64,000 nt of DNA from positions 806,001-870,000 of the forward strand of contig NZ_CP104578.1 in assembly GCF_036826855.1 (NCBI RefSeq). Reading direction: 5' to 3'. Position 1 is the stretch's first letter; each line of letters opens with the position of its first letter. This stretch comes from Streptomyces sp. SJL17-4 (GTDB lineage Bacteria; Actinomycetota; Actinomycetes; Streptomycetales; Streptomycetaceae). The notes beneath the pieces were generated by a model that was given only the letters and a program-made list of their open reading frames with translations, had not been told where the DNA came from and did no database searches. A program made the position numbers and the translations under genes. Shown here one piece after another: positions 19,165-29,097 of this stretch.

Positions 19165-19865
19165 AGGAGACGCTGTTCCTGCTGGCCGACCTGTGGATGA
19201 TCTTCGCCGGCTACTTCTACGGCTGGAGATTCATCCGCCGCTACGGCAACTACCTCCTGGGGCTCGAGTGGATGGTCGTCGCGACGTCGGGCACCAACTT
19301 CCTGCTCTGGTCGCTGCTCGGGGCCAAGAGCAACAGCGTGCTGTACGACCTGGCGTACTTCTTCGACGCGTTCTCCAGGTCGGTCGGCATCACGCTCATC
19401 CTGGTCCTGGGCCTGATGAAGGTCACCCATCGCTACAAGCCGAGCCGCGGCGTCGACGTCGCCGTGTTCGGGGTCGCGATCGTGGCCGCCCTGTTCCTCC
19501 GCCCCTTCCACGGCGCGGATCTCGACACCGACCGTGGTGCGTTCTGGGTCTCCGTGTTCTACGTCGTCGTCAACCTGCTCACGGCCGCGTTCCTCTGCTT
19601 CTTCGTCAAACGGCTCTGGAGCGCGGGCGCGAGGTGGCCGGCGGTATGGACCGGACTGGTCACGGCCGCCGGGACCACCATCGCGATCACGTACGACTTC
19701 TTCCCCCTGCCGTTCGACGACGCGAACCGCACGATCTTCTACACCGCCGCGCTGGCGACCTGGGGCACCCAGGGATTCGTCTACTTCCACGCCTACCGCG
19801 CCCTGCACGACCGCGACGCGGCCTCGGACGCGAACCCGGCCCCCGCGACCGGGGCCCTCGCATGA
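19161..19865 (+). CDS. Polytopic membrane protein of unknown function
   Basis: The 234 aa product has about seven hydrophobic segments and short polar loops. Notable patterns are a W..F.GYFYGWRFIRRYGNY start, NSVLYDLAYFFDAFSRSVG in the second third, and ITYDFFPLPFDD near the end. The start overlaps the amine oxidase stop by four bases (ATGA), so it is made together with that enzyme. I do not recognise the family. A transporter, a membrane anchor for the oxidases, or a sensor are all possible; its place inside a catabolic operon argues for a pathway role. Confidence 0.75.
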   Translation: MKETLFLLADLWMIFAGYFYGWRFIRRYGNYLLGLEWMVVATSGTNFLLWSLLGAKSNSVLYDLAYFFDAFSRSVGITLILVLGLMKVTHRYKPSRGVDVAVFGVAIVAALFLRPFHGADLDTDRGAFWVSVFYVVVNLLTAAFLCFFVKRLWSAGARWPAVWTGLVTAAGTTIAITYDFFPLPFDDANRTIFYTAALATWGTQGFVYFHAYRALHDRDAASDANPAPATGALA

Positions 19866-19891
19866 ACCCGTCACATCCACAAGGAGTCAGC

Positions 19892-21250
19892 ATGACGAAA
19901 AGGCACGTGTACGCGGTGGTGGACCCGGCCACCGGCAAGCTGGTCAAGGAGTACCCCACCGCGACGGACGAGACCGTCGACGCGGCGCTCGACGCGGCGG
20001 CGGAGGCCTACGCGCAATGGTCGAGGCAGACCTCCGTGGAACAGCGCGCCCAGCTGCTGCACGCCGTCGCCACCCTGCACGACGAGCGCAGCCGGCAGCT
20101 CGCCGAGATCATCCACCGGGAGATGGGCAAGCCGGTGGACGAGGCCGTCGGGGAGGTCGAGTTCAGCGCCTCCATCTACCGGTACTACGCCGAGAACGCG
20201 GAGAAGTTCCTCACCGACGAGCCGATCGAGCTCCTGGAGGGCGAGGGCACCGCCTTCGTCCGTCGCCAGCCGGTCGGCGTGCTGCTGGGGATCATGCCCT
20301 GGAACTACCCGTACTACCAGGTGGCCCGGTTCGCCGCGCCCAACCTCGCGCTGGGCAACGCCATCGTGCTCAAGCACGCGTCGCAGTGTCCGGAGTCGTC
20401 CGCGGCTCTCCAGCAGCTGTTCACGGACGCCGGCTTCCCCCAGGGCTGCTATGTCAACGTCCACGCCACCGGGGAGCAGATCGGCCGCGCCATCGCGGAC
20501 CCCCGCGTGCAGGGCGTGTCCTTCACCGGTTCGGAACGGGCCGGCGCGGAGGTCGCCGAGAAGGCCGGACGCAGCCTCAAGAAGGTGGTGCTCGAACTGG
20601 GCGGCTCGGACCCGTTCATCGTGCTGTCGACCGACGACCTCGACGCCACGGTCCAGGCGGCGGTCGAGGCGCGGTTCGAGAACGCCGGGCAGGCGTGCAA
20701 CGCCGGGAAGCGCTTCATCGTCGCCGAGGACCTCTACGACGCCTTCCTCGACAGGTTCACCGAAAAGGTGCTCGCGCTGACCGACGGCCTGGCGCCGCTC
20801 TCCTCGGTCGCCGCCGCCGAGTACGTCGAGGAGCAGGTCGGGCGAGCCGTCGCCGAGGGGGCGACCTTCGTCTCCGCACGGCAGCGCGAGGGGGCGTACT
20901 TCCCGCCCGGCGTGCTGACGGGCCTCTCCCCGGCGTCGCCGTCGGCCGCCGAGGAGCTCTTCGGCCCCGTCGCGACCGTCTACCGGGTCGCCTCCGAGGA
21001 GGAGGCCGTCGAGCTGGCGAACGACACCCCGTACGGGCTGGGCTCCTACGTGTTCACCACGGACGCCGAGCAGGCGCTGCGCGTCGCCGACAGGATCGAG
21101 GCCGGCATGGTCTTCATCAACGGCGTCGGCCTCGACGGCGCGGAACTGCCTTTCGGTGGGGTCAAGTTGTCCGGCTTCGGCCGCGAGCTCGGACGGGCGG
21201 GAATCGACGAGTTCGCCAACAAGAAGCTCATCCGAACCGCTCGGACGTGA
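19892..21250 (+). CDS. Aldehyde dehydrogenase (succinate-semialdehyde dehydrogenase-like)
   Basis: The 452 aa protein has MPWNYPYYQ, FTGSERAG as the cofactor segment, the general base Glu in VVLELGGSDPF and the catalytic Cys in NAGQACNAGKRF, then PFGGVKLSGFGRELG. It oxidises an aldehyde to a carboxylate with NAD(P). AAGGAG five bases before ATG 19892 marks the start. In this operon it would take the aldehyde made by the amine oxidase or alcohol dehydrogenase. Confidence 0.93.
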   Translation: MTKRHVYAVVDPATGKLVKEYPTATDETVDAALDAAAEAYAQWSRQTSVEQRAQLLHAVATLHDERSRQLAEIIHREMGKPVDEAVGEVEFSASIYRYYAENAEKFLTDEPIELLEGEGTAFVRRQPVGVLLGIMPWNYPYYQVARFAAPNLALGNAIVLKHASQCPESSAALQQLFTDAGFPQGCYVNVHATGEQIGRAIADPRVQGVSFTGSERAGAEVAEKAGRSLKKVVLELGGSDPFIVLSTDDLDATVQAAVEARFENAGQACNAGKRFIVAEDLYDAFLDRFTEKVLALTDGLAPLSSVAAAEYVEEQVGRAVAEGATFVSARQREGAYFPPGVLTGLSPASPSAAEELFGPVATVYRVASEEEAVELANDTPYGLGSYVFTTDAEQALRVADRIEAGMVFINGVGLDGAELPFGGVKLSGFGRELGRAGIDEFANKKLIRTART

Positions 21251-21279
21251 CCGCCCCACCACACGGAAGGAAGACCTTC

Positions 21280-22395
21280 ATGACGATCGAGTTCGACGCC
21301 GCCGTCTTCAGGACGCCGAACGAACCACTGACCATCGAGCGAGTGACGATCCCCTCAACGCCTCCGCCCGGCGAGGTGCTCGTGCGGCTCCGGGCGAGCG
21401 GGGTGTGCCACAGCGACCTCCACGTCCTCCTGGGCGAATGGGAGGTTCCTACGCCGATGATCCTCGGCCATGAGGGAGCCGGGATCGTCGAGAGCGTCGG
21501 CGAGGGCGTCACGACGCTCAAGAAGGGCGACCACGTCGTGCTGTCCTGGACGCCCTCGTGTCGCCGCTGCCGCTACTGCATCAGCGGCAGGCCCGTCCTC
21601 TGTGACATGGTCAGCCAGCACTCGGCGAACCACCTGTCGTTCGACGGCCGGTCCCGGATCACGTCCGCCGGCGGGGACGACGTCCTCAGCTTCGCGGGCC
21701 TCGGAACGTTCGGCGAGTACGCCCTCGTGCCCGAGTCGGGCGCGATCGCCGTCCGGGACGACGCCCCGTTCCCGCAGGCGGCTCTGGTCGGATGCGCCGT
21801 CACGACCGGTGTCGGCGCGGCCGTCAACACCGCCAACGTGCGGCCGAGCGACACCGTACTGGTCCTCGGCTGCGGCGGCGTCGGCCTGAACGCGATCCAG
21901 GGTGCCCGGCTCGCCGGCGCGCGGAAGATCATCGCCGCGGACATCTCCGACGAGAAGCTGGAGCAGGCACGCGTCTTCGGCGCGACCGACCTGATCAACA
22001 ACGGTCGCGAGGACTTCGCGGACCGGGTGCGGCAGCTCACCGACGGACGCGGTGTGGAGATCGCCATCGAGGCCATAGGACTGCCCCGCACCATCGAGGC
22101 GGCCTACGAGGTCCTGGCCCGGGGCGGCACGGCGGTGGTCGCCGGGCAGGTGGCGGACGGCCTGAAGGTCTCCATCGACCCCTTCGTCATGTCCGATCAG
22201 GAGCTCTCGCTCATCGGCTCGAACTACGGCTCCAGCAAGCCTGCTTCCGACTTCCCGCTGCTGATCGACCACTACATGAACGACCGCATCGATCTCGACT
22301 CCCTTGTGACGAGCGTGATCGGTCTGCAGGACGTCAACGAGGCGTTCGACCAGATGAAGCGCGGCATCGGCATCCGCTCGGTGATCACGTACTGA
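21280..22395 (+). CDS. Zinc-dependent alcohol dehydrogenase
   Basis: The 371 aa MDR-family enzyme has catalytic zinc ligand motif GVCHSD, GHEGAG, four structural-zinc cysteines (SCRRCRYC ... VLC) and a nucleotide-binding GCGGVG. It interconverts an alcohol and an aldehyde or ketone with NAD(P). GGAAGGAAG precedes ATG 21280. It resembles the group containing AdhD of the mycobacterial mymA operon, which supports the operon comparison but does not fix a substrate. Confidence 0.9.
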   Translation: MTIEFDAAVFRTPNEPLTIERVTIPSTPPPGEVLVRLRASGVCHSDLHVLLGEWEVPTPMILGHEGAGIVESVGEGVTTLKKGDHVVLSWTPSCRRCRYCISGRPVLCDMVSQHSANHLSFDGRSRITSAGGDDVLSFAGLGTFGEYALVPESGAIAVRDDAPFPQAALVGCAVTTGVGAAVNTANVRPSDTVLVLGCGGVGLNAIQGARLAGARKIIAADISDEKLEQARVFGATDLINNGREDFADRVRQLTDGRGVEIAIEAIGLPRTIEAAYEVLARGGTAVVAGQVADGLKVSIDPFVMSDQELSLIGSNYGSSKPASDFPLLIDHYMNDRIDLDSLVTSVIGLQDVNEAFDQMKRGIGIRSVITY

Positions 22396-22412
22396 AAGGC
22401 AGGGGCGATCTC

Positions 22413-23669
22413 ATGGCCCTGGAATCATCCCGCTCGGCCTTCGAGCGAGCCCGCCGCAGCGTCGGCGGGGGCGTGGGGTCGGGCCTGCGCGCCGCGATGC
22501 CACCCCATCCGCTCTTCGTGCGCGAGGCGCGGGGCGCACATGTCTGGGATTTGGACGGCGACCGGTACGTCGACTACGTGATGGCCTGGGGTCCGCTCGT
22601 CCTCGGTCACAGCGACCCGCGCGTGCTGTCAGCGGTGTCCGAGGTCGCGGAGAAGATGCAAGTCGTCGGCACCGGCCACCCGCTGGAGTACCTCGCGGCG
22701 GAAGCGGTCCTCGAGGCCGTGCCGCACGGCGAGCGGCTGCTGTGGAGCAACACGGGGACCGAGGCGGTGCAGGTGGCGCTGCGCCTCGCGCGCGCCGCCA
22801 CCGGGCGGCGCCGCGTCCTCAAGTTCGCCAAGAGCTACCACGGCTGGCACGACACCGTGTACGCCGGGATGTCCGAGGACGACTGCGATCGCCCCGCCGC
22901 CCCCGGCGGGGCGGGGCAATCGGCCAGCGTCCTCGACGACCTGGTCGTGGCGCGCTTCAACGACGTGCGGCTGGCCGAGCGCTTGCTGAGCGAGGCCGTC
23001 GAGCGCGACATCGCGGCCGTGCTCGTCGACCCGGTGATGAGCAACGCGGGCGTCGAAGCACCCTCACCGCAGTTCCTGTCGACGCTGCGGATCCTCTGCG
23101 ACCGGCACGGCGTCGTCCTCGTCTTCGACGAGGTGATCGCCGGGTTCCGGATCGCCCGGGGCGGGGCGGCCGAGAAGTACGGCGTCCTTCCCGACCTGTC
23201 CGTCTTCGGGAAGGCGATGGCCGGCGGCTTCACCCAGAGCGCCGTCGTAGGCCGGTCCGATCTGATAGATCAGGTGACGTCCGGGGTCGTTCACGCCGGA
23301 ACCTTCAACGCCAACCCGATCGCACTGGCGGCCGTCGCGGCGACGATGCGCGTCCTGGCCGATCCCGCGGTCTACGAGCAACTCGAACGGACCTCGTCCG
23401 AGTTCGAAGCCCTCGTCGGCACCGTTCTCGGTTCATCGCCCGATTTCGGCAGCTTCAACCGGGTCGGCTCGCTCCTCCAGTACGTCCCCGCCGGGGGCGC
23501 CACGGGGCTTCACGGAACGAGCGGGCTCTGGGCGGTGATCCTCGAAGGGATGCTGCGTCAGGGCTTCCTGTTCATGCCGTCGGGCAAGGTCTTCCTCAGC
23601 ACGGCGCACACCACCGCCGACGTCGAGGCGACGGCCGAGGCCCTCGACCGGCTCCTGCGGAGGTTGTGA
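22413..23669 (+). CDS. Class III PLP aminotransferase (glutamate-1-semialdehyde aminomutase-like)
   Basis: The 418 aa protein has FDEVIAGFR as the cofactor aspartate motif, PLP lysine in VFGKAMAGG, and SNTGTEAVQVALRLAR near residue 110. The sequence resembles GSA aminomutases, but it stands in a catabolic operon without haem genes, so it is more likely an amine or amino acid transaminase. It may be an alternative route from the amine substrate to a carbonyl compound. Confidence 0.85.
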   Translation: MALESSRSAFERARRSVGGGVGSGLRAAMPPHPLFVREARGAHVWDLDGDRYVDYVMAWGPLVLGHSDPRVLSAVSEVAEKMQVVGTGHPLEYLAAEAVLEAVPHGERLLWSNTGTEAVQVALRLARAATGRRRVLKFAKSYHGWHDTVYAGMSEDDCDRPAAPGGAGQSASVLDDLVVARFNDVRLAERLLSEAVERDIAAVLVDPVMSNAGVEAPSPQFLSTLRILCDRHGVVLVFDEVIAGFRIARGGAAEKYGVLPDLSVFGKAMAGGFTQSAVVGRSDLIDQVTSGVVHAGTFNANPIALAAVAATMRVLADPAVYEQLERTSSEFEALVGTVLGSSPDFGSFNRVGSLLQYVPAGGATGLHGTSGLWAVILEGMLRQGFLFMPSGKVFLSTAHTTADVEATAEALDRLLRRL

Positions 23670-23762
23670 CACCCGCATCGAGTCACGCGTTACCCCCACC
23701 CGCCCCGAGCCAGGCCGCGTGTTCTGTTCCTCCGCGGCCCGGCCCGGTCCACCTTTCCGGAA

Positions 23763-25328
23763 ATGGCACCAATGCTGAACCTCTCGGTCCTGCTCGAGGA
23801 CTCCGCCCGCACGCACCCGGACCGGGACGCGGTCGTCCTCGGCACGACGCGTCTCACCTACGCCCAGATCGACGCCGCCGCCAATCAGGTCGCCAACCTC
23901 CTGGTCGACCGCGGCGTCTGGCCCGGCGACAAGGTCGCGCTCAGTTGTCCGAACGTGCCCTGGTTCCCGATCGTCTACTACGGGATCCTCAAGGCCGGCG
24001 CCGTCGTCGTACCGCTCAACATCCTGCTCAAGGGCCGGGAGGTCGCCTACCACCTCGCCGACTCCGAGGCGAAGGCGTACTTCTGCTTCGAGGGCGGCGA
24101 GGGCCTGCCGATGGGGGCGGAGGGGCACGCCGGGTTCACCGAGACCCCGGGCTGCGAGCACTTCTTCCTCATCACCGCCGATCCCGCGGCGGGGAGCCCG
24201 ATCGAGGGCGTCGAGACCATGGGCGCCGCGCTGCGGGGCACCGCGGCGACGTTCGACAGCATCGGGACGTCGGGGGACGACCCGGCCGTGCTGCTCTACA
24301 CGAGCGGTACGACGGGGCAGGCGAAGGGCGCCGAACTCAGCCACGCCAACCTGGTGCTCAACGCCCTCGCGGTCAACCAGCTGTTGGAGAACCGGTCGGC
24401 CCTGGACACCCATCTGATCGTGCTGCCACTGTTCCACTCCTTCGGCGCGACCGTGCAGTTGAACGCCGGCTTCTCGACGGCGAGCACGCTGGTGCTGCTG
24501 CCGCGGTTCGACGCCCGGCAGGCGGTGTCCCTGATGCAGCGGGAGGACATCACCGTCTTCGCGGGTGTCCCCACCATGTGGTGGGGCCTGTTGCAGGCGC
24601 TCACCGAGGACGTCGACGTCGAGAGGATCGCGAGGAACCTGCGCGTCGGCGTCTCCGGCGGCGCCGCGCTCCCCGCGGAACTCATCAAGCAGGTCAGGGA
24701 GCGACTGGGCGTCCAGGTCCTGGAGGGCTACGGCCTCTCCGAGACCTCGCCGGTGGTGACCTTCAGCGATCCGGCGCGGGAGCCCCGTCCCGGGTCGATC
24801 GGCGTGCCGATCTGGGGCGTCGAGGTCAAGCTCGTCAACGCGGACTGGTCGGAGGTCGAGGACGACGGCACGGGCAGCGCCGTCGGCGAGATCGCGGTCA
24901 AGGGCCACAACGTGATGAAGGGCTACCACGGCCGCCCCGAGGCCACCGCCGAAGCCGTCAGGGGCGGCTGGTTCCGCACCGGCGACCTGGCCCGCAGGGA
25001 CAAGGACGGCTTCTACTACATCGTCGACCGGGCGAAGGACCTGATCATCCGCGGTGGCTTCAACGTGTACCCGCGCGAGATCGAGGAGGTCCTGATGACG
25101 CACCCGGCGATCAGCCTGGCCGCGGTCGTCGGCGTGCCGCACGAGAGTCACGGCGAGGAGATCAAGGCGTTCGTCATCCTCGAGCGCGGCGCCGAGGCCC
25201 GCCCCGACGAGCTGGTCGCCTGGGGCAAGGAGCAGATGGCCGCCTACAAGTACCCGCGCATCGTCGAGGTCGTGCGGACGCTGCCGATGACCTCCACCGG
25301 AAAGATCCTCAAGCGCGAACTCACGTGA
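23763..25328 (+). CDS. Acyl-CoA ligase / long-chain fatty acid CoA ligase-like (1)
   Basis: The 521 aa AMP-binding enzyme has YTSGTTGQAKG as the P-loop, GYGLSETSPV, WFRTGDLARRD and the C-terminal catalytic lysine in TSTGKILKREL. It activates a carboxylic acid to its CoA thioester through an acyl-adenylate. The ribosome binding site is weak; ATG 23763 or 23772 may be used. A gap of 93 bp separates it from the aminotransferase gene, the largest inside this operon. Confidence 0.9.
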   Translation: MAPMLNLSVLLEDSARTHPDRDAVVLGTTRLTYAQIDAAANQVANLLVDRGVWPGDKVALSCPNVPWFPIVYYGILKAGAVVVPLNILLKGREVAYHLADSEAKAYFCFEGGEGLPMGAEGHAGFTETPGCEHFFLITADPAAGSPIEGVETMGAALRGTAATFDSIGTSGDDPAVLLYTSGTTGQAKGAELSHANLVLNALAVNQLLENRSALDTHLIVLPLFHSFGATVQLNAGFSTASTLVLLPRFDARQAVSLMQREDITVFAGVPTMWWGLLQALTEDVDVERIARNLRVGVSGGAALPAELIKQVRERLGVQVLEGYGLSETSPVVTFSDPAREPRPGSIGVPIWGVEVKLVNADWSEVEDDGTGSAVGEIAVKGHNVMKGYHGRPEATAEAVRGGWFRTGDLARRDKDGFYYIVDRAKDLIIRGGFNVYPREIEEVLMTHPAISLAAVVGVPHESHGEEIKAFVILERGAEARPDELVAWGKEQMAAYKYPRIVEVVRTLPMTSTGKILKRELT

Positions 25329-25370
25329 CCGGCGCGCCGAGCGCGTGGGCACGGATGGGAAGGACGGCAG

Positions 25371-27050
25371 ATGACAGTGGATGACGGCGGGCGGCGGGAC
25401 ACGTCCCCCGACGGGTCCGGTACGGGGCCGGACACGACACCCGGCTCGCTCGTGGCCGCCTGGAGGGCACGCGTGGCGAAGAACCCGGAGGGCACCGCGC
25501 TCCGCTTCTTCGACGGTGCTCTGTCGGCGCGGGAGGTGGACGCGGCGTCGGACGCCCTGGCCGCCGCGTTCGAGGCCCGCGGGACCGGCCGGGGCGACCG
25601 CGTCGGGGTGTACCTGCAGAACGTTCCGCAGCACGCGCTGGTGCTGCTGGCCCTGTGGAAGCTGGGGGCCACGGCACTGGGACTCAATCCGATGTACCGG
25701 CGCCAGGAGCTCCGCCGGATCATCGACGACTCCGGGGCGGTCGGGGTCGTCTGCGCGGACGAGGACGTCCACGAGACGCTCGGCACGCTGGCGGGGAGTT
25801 CGGTGCGGTGGCTGATCAGCACGTCGGCGCTGGACTACCAGTCGCGGAACGATCCGCGGGTCTTCGCGACGACGGAACGTCTGGCACCCGCGCCGGACGG
25901 CGACCTGGTGGCCCTGATCGGCGAGTTCGCGGGCCGCGGCCCCTCGCCCGTGGAGCCGACCCGCGACGACGTCGCGTTCCTGACGTACACCTCGGGGACG
26001 ACGGGCCCGCCGAAGGGTGCCATGAACACCCACGGCAACGTCCTGAGCGTGGTGGGGACCTGCGCGTCGTGGATGGGTGTGGGCGACGGGGACGTCGTGT
26101 TCGCCATGGCCCCGCTGTTCCACATCACCGGGGCGGTGGTCAACGCGACGATCTCCCTGCTCACCGACAGCACGCTCGTCCTGGCGGGCCGGTTCCACCC
26201 CGAGGTCGCTCTGGACGCCTTCGCCGAGTACGGGGTGACCTACACGATCGGCTCGATCACCGCGTACAACGCGATCTTCCAGCTGCCGCAGGCCGGACCG
26301 GAGCACTTCGCGTCGGTGAAGGCCCTGTACTCCGGGGGCGCGCCGATCCCGCCGGCGACCGTCGAGCGGTTCCGGGAGCGGTTCGGCGTCTACCTCCATA
26401 ACGGCTACGGGATGACCGAGACGACGTCCGCCGTCATCGCCGTACCGCCGGGTGAGCGGGCACCGGTGCACCTGCCGAGCGGGACGCTGTCCGTCGGCAA
26501 GCCGCTGCCGCGTATCACCGCCCGCGTCGTGGGACTGCACGGCGACCCGATACCCCCCGGTGAGCAGGGTGAGCTGGAGTTGAGCGGGCCGCAGGTGGTG
26601 CCCGGGTACTGGGGCAAGCCCGAGGCCACTCGTCGGACGATGCCGGAGGGCCGGCTGCGTACCGGTGACGTCGCGGTGATCGACGAGGAGGGCTGGGTCT
26701 ACCTGGTGGACCGGCTCAAGGACCAGATCAACGTGTCCGGGTACAAGGTCTGGCCGCGCGAGGTCGAGGACGCCCTGTACGAACACCCCTCGGTCCTCGA
26801 AGCCGCGGTCGTCGGCCGACCGGACGAGTACCGCGGCGAGACCGTCGTCGCCTACGTCTCGCTGAAAGCGGGTCTGACCGCATCCGCGGAGGAGCTGATC
26901 GCCTTCTCCCGAGACCGCCTGGCGGCCTACAAGTGTCCCCGCACGATCCATTTCCTCGCCGACCTGCCCAAGACCCAGAGCGGCAAGATCCGGCGCGCCG
27001 AACTCCGCGACACGGACGACACCGGCACGGTGCGCCTCCCGAAGGACTGA
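25371..27050 (+). CDS. Acyl-CoA ligase (2)
   Basis: The 559 aa AMP-binding enzyme is only distantly similar to its upstream neighbour. Motifs are YTSGTTGPPKGAM, NGYGMTETTS, RLRTGDVAVID and QSGKIRRAEL with the catalytic lysine. GGAAGG lies just upstream of ATG 25371. Having two CoA ligases in one operon suggests either two acids (for example the hydrolysis products of an ester) or successive chain stages. Confidence 0.9.
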   Translation: MTVDDGGRRDTSPDGSGTGPDTTPGSLVAAWRARVAKNPEGTALRFFDGALSAREVDAASDALAAAFEARGTGRGDRVGVYLQNVPQHALVLLALWKLGATALGLNPMYRRQELRRIIDDSGAVGVVCADEDVHETLGTLAGSSVRWLISTSALDYQSRNDPRVFATTERLAPAPDGDLVALIGEFAGRGPSPVEPTRDDVAFLTYTSGTTGPPKGAMNTHGNVLSVVGTCASWMGVGDGDVVFAMAPLFHITGAVVNATISLLTDSTLVLAGRFHPEVALDAFAEYGVTYTIGSITAYNAIFQLPQAGPEHFASVKALYSGGAPIPPATVERFRERFGVYLHNGYGMTETTSAVIAVPPGERAPVHLPSGTLSVGKPLPRITARVVGLHGDPIPPGEQGELELSGPQVVPGYWGKPEATRRTMPEGRLRTGDVAVIDEEGWVYLVDRLKDQINVSGYKVWPREVEDALYEHPSVLEAAVVGRPDEYRGETVVAYVSLKAGLTASAEELIAFSRDRLAAYKCPRTIHFLADLPKTQSGKIRRAELRDTDDTGTVRLPKD

Positions 27051-27053
27051 TCC

Positions 27054-27830
27054 ATGAGCAAGAACCACACCGGCCGATTCTCGGGCCGCACCGCCGTCGT
27101 GACGGGAGCGAGCCGGGGCATCGGTCTCGCCGTCGCCGAACGGCTCGTCGCCGAAGGGGCGCGCGTGTGTCTGACCGCGCGCAAGGCCGGTCCCCTCGAA
27201 GAGGCGGCGGCCTCCCTCCCTCCGGGCAGTGTCGTCACCGTCGCCGGCAGGGCGGACGATCCCGACCACCGCCGCGAGGTCCTGGACACCGTCGCGCGCG
27301 AGTTCGGCGGGCTCGACGTCCTCGTGAACAACGCGGGCATCAACCCTGCCTACGGCCCCGTCATCGGTCTGGACCTCGATGTCGCCCGCAAGGTCCTGGA
27401 GGTCAACGTCCTCGCCACCCTCGCCTGGGTGCAGGACGCCGTGGCCCACCCGAAGCTCGGTTTCACCGAACGTCGGGGCGCCGTCGTGAACCTCTCCTCC
27501 GTCACCGGTGACACCCCGTCACCCGGCATCGGCCTCTACGGCGTGAGCAAGGCGGCGGTGTCCCATCTGACGCGGACCCTGGCCGCCGAACTCGGCCCGG
27601 AGATCCGCGTCAACGCGGTTGCCCCCGCCGTGGTGAAGACCCGGTTCGCCGAAGCCCTGTACGAGGGCAAGGAGGCCGAGGTCGCCGCCGACTACCCGCT
27701 GCGCCGCCTGGGCGAGCCGTCGGACGTCGCCTCCGCCGTGGCCTTCCTGGCCTCGCAGGACGCCTCCTGGGTCACCGGGCGCGTTCTCACCGTCGACGGC
27801 GGCCTCGCGGTCGCCGGCGGCACCGCGTAA
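27054..27830 (+). CDS. SDR-family oxidoreductase (FabG-like)
   Basis: The 258 aa classical SDR has TGASRGIG cofactor loop, NNAG, catalytic Ser in NLSSVTGD, and YGVSKAA giving YxxxK. It ends with VTGRVLTVDGGLAVAGG. It is expected to act as a 3-hydroxyacyl-CoA or alcohol dehydrogenase with NAD(P). The start lies three bases after the preceding stop, with GAAGGA inside the end of the ligase gene. Confidence 0.92.
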   Translation: MSKNHTGRFSGRTAVVTGASRGIGLAVAERLVAEGARVCLTARKAGPLEEAAASLPPGSVVTVAGRADDPDHRREVLDTVAREFGGLDVLVNNAGINPAYGPVIGLDLDVARKVLEVNVLATLAWVQDAVAHPKLGFTERRGAVVNLSSVTGDTPSPGIGLYGVSKAAVSHLTRTLAAELGPEIRVNAVAPAVVKTRFAEALYEGKEAEVAADYPLRRLGEPSDVASAVAFLASQDASWVTGRVLTVDGGLAVAGGTA

Positions 27831-27858
27831 CGACCGCGTCACCCCCGAAAGGATTGCC

Positions 27859-29097
27859 ATGACGTTCACACCTCTGCCGCCCGAGGTGGCGGAACTCGCG
27901 GAGCGCACGCGCCGGTTCATCCGCGAGATCGTCATCGACGCCGAACCCGCCCCCGGCGGACGTCTCGACCGGGCCACCCGCGACCGGCTGCAGGCCGCCG
28001 CGAAGGAGGCCAGTGTCTTCGCGCCGCTCGTGCCGAAGGAGTACGGCGGGCAGGGACTGCCCATCGAGCACTGGTCGCCGGTCCTCCAGGAGGCCGGGTA
28101 CTCACCGATCGGCCCCAGCGCGCTCAACTGCATGGCCCCCGACGAGGGAAACATGCACATGCTCAACGTCATCGCGACCGAGGAGCAGAAGAAGCTGTAT
28201 CTCGCGCCTCTGGCGGCGGGGGACGTCCGGTCCTGCTTCGGCATGACCGAGCCCCACCCCGGAGCGGGGTCCGACCCGGCCGCTCTGCGGACCACGGCCG
28301 TGCGCGCCGACGGCGGTTGGATCATCGACGGTCACAAGCGGTTCACCAGCGGAGCCGTCGGTGCCGGGTTCTGCATCGTCATGGCCCGCACCCCGGCCGT
28401 CGACGGCTCCCCCGAGGGGGCCACCATGTTCCTCGTCGACCTGACGAACCCCGGCATCCGGGTCGGCGAGGCGATCCACACCGTCGACCGCGCCATCGAC
28501 GGCGGCCACCCGCACCTGTACCTGGAGGACTGCTTCGTCTCCGACGACGCGGTCCTCGGCGAGGTCGGACTCGGCTTCCGGTACGCGCAGGTACGGCTCG
28601 GCCCCGCGCGGCTCACGCACTGCATGCGCTGGCTGGGACTGGCGCGCCGGGCGCACGACATCGCGTTGGACCGGGCCGCGAAGAGAGAGCTGTTCGGCGG
28701 TCCGCTCGACTCCCTCGGTCTGGCCCAGCACCTGATCGCCGAGTCCGTGATCGACATCGAGACCTCCGACGCCATCATCACCAAGACCGCGGCCCTGCTG
28801 CAGAGCGACCCGAAGGCGGGCTCGGCGATGTCCTCGGTCGCCAAGGTCCACTGCTCGGAGGCGATCTTCCGGGTGATCGACCGCGCCGTCCAGATCTGCG
28901 GCGGAGACGGGGTCTCCGACGGGCTCCCCCTCGCCCAGTACCTCAACGAGGTGCGTCCGTTCCGCATCTACGACGGCTCGAACGAGACCCACCGGTGGGC
29001 CATCGCACGCCGTGCCTCGGCCGGTCGGCGGGTCACTGTCCAGGCCGGTGAGCGATACCTGGGCGACGCCGTCGTCGGCCGGGACGGGGGCGCGTGA
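27859..29097 (+). CDS. Acyl-CoA dehydrogenase
   Basis: The 412 aa flavoenzyme has CFGMTEPHPGAGSDP in the FAD/substrate region, and QICGGDGVSDGLPLAQ with RIYDGSNETH near the end. It introduces the 2,3 double bond into an acyl-CoA. GAAAGGA precedes ATG 27859. The downstream kinase-fold gene overlaps its stop; this pair occurs as a fusion (ACAD10/11 type) in other organisms. Confidence 0.92.
   Translation: MTFTPLPPEVAELAERTRRFIREIVIDAEPAPGGRLDRATRDRLQAAAKEASVFAPLVPKEYGGQGLPIEHWSPVLQEAGYSPIGPSALNCMAPDEGNMHMLNVIATEEQKKLYLAPLAAGDVRSCFGMTEPHPGAGSDPAALRTTAVRADGGWIIDGHKRFTSGAVGAGFCIVMARTPAVDGSPEGATMFLVDLTNPGIRVGEAIHTVDRAIDGGHPHLYLEDCFVSDDAVLGEVGLGFRYAQVRLGPARLTHCMRWLGLARRAHDIALDRAAKRELFGGPLDSLGLAQHLIAESVIDIETSDAIITKTAALLQSDPKAGSAMSSVAKVHCSEAIFRVIDRAVQICGGDGVSDGLPLAQYLNEVRPFRIYDGSNETHRWAIARRASAGRRVTVQAGERYLGDAVVGRDGGA

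Noticed and set aside
23433..27449. Minus-strand open frame of more than 1300 codons opposite the ligase genes
   Set aside because: Antisense shadow: composition is rich in Arg, Gly, Asp and Val as expected from reversed high-GC codons, with no domain motif, and both sense ligases are complete.
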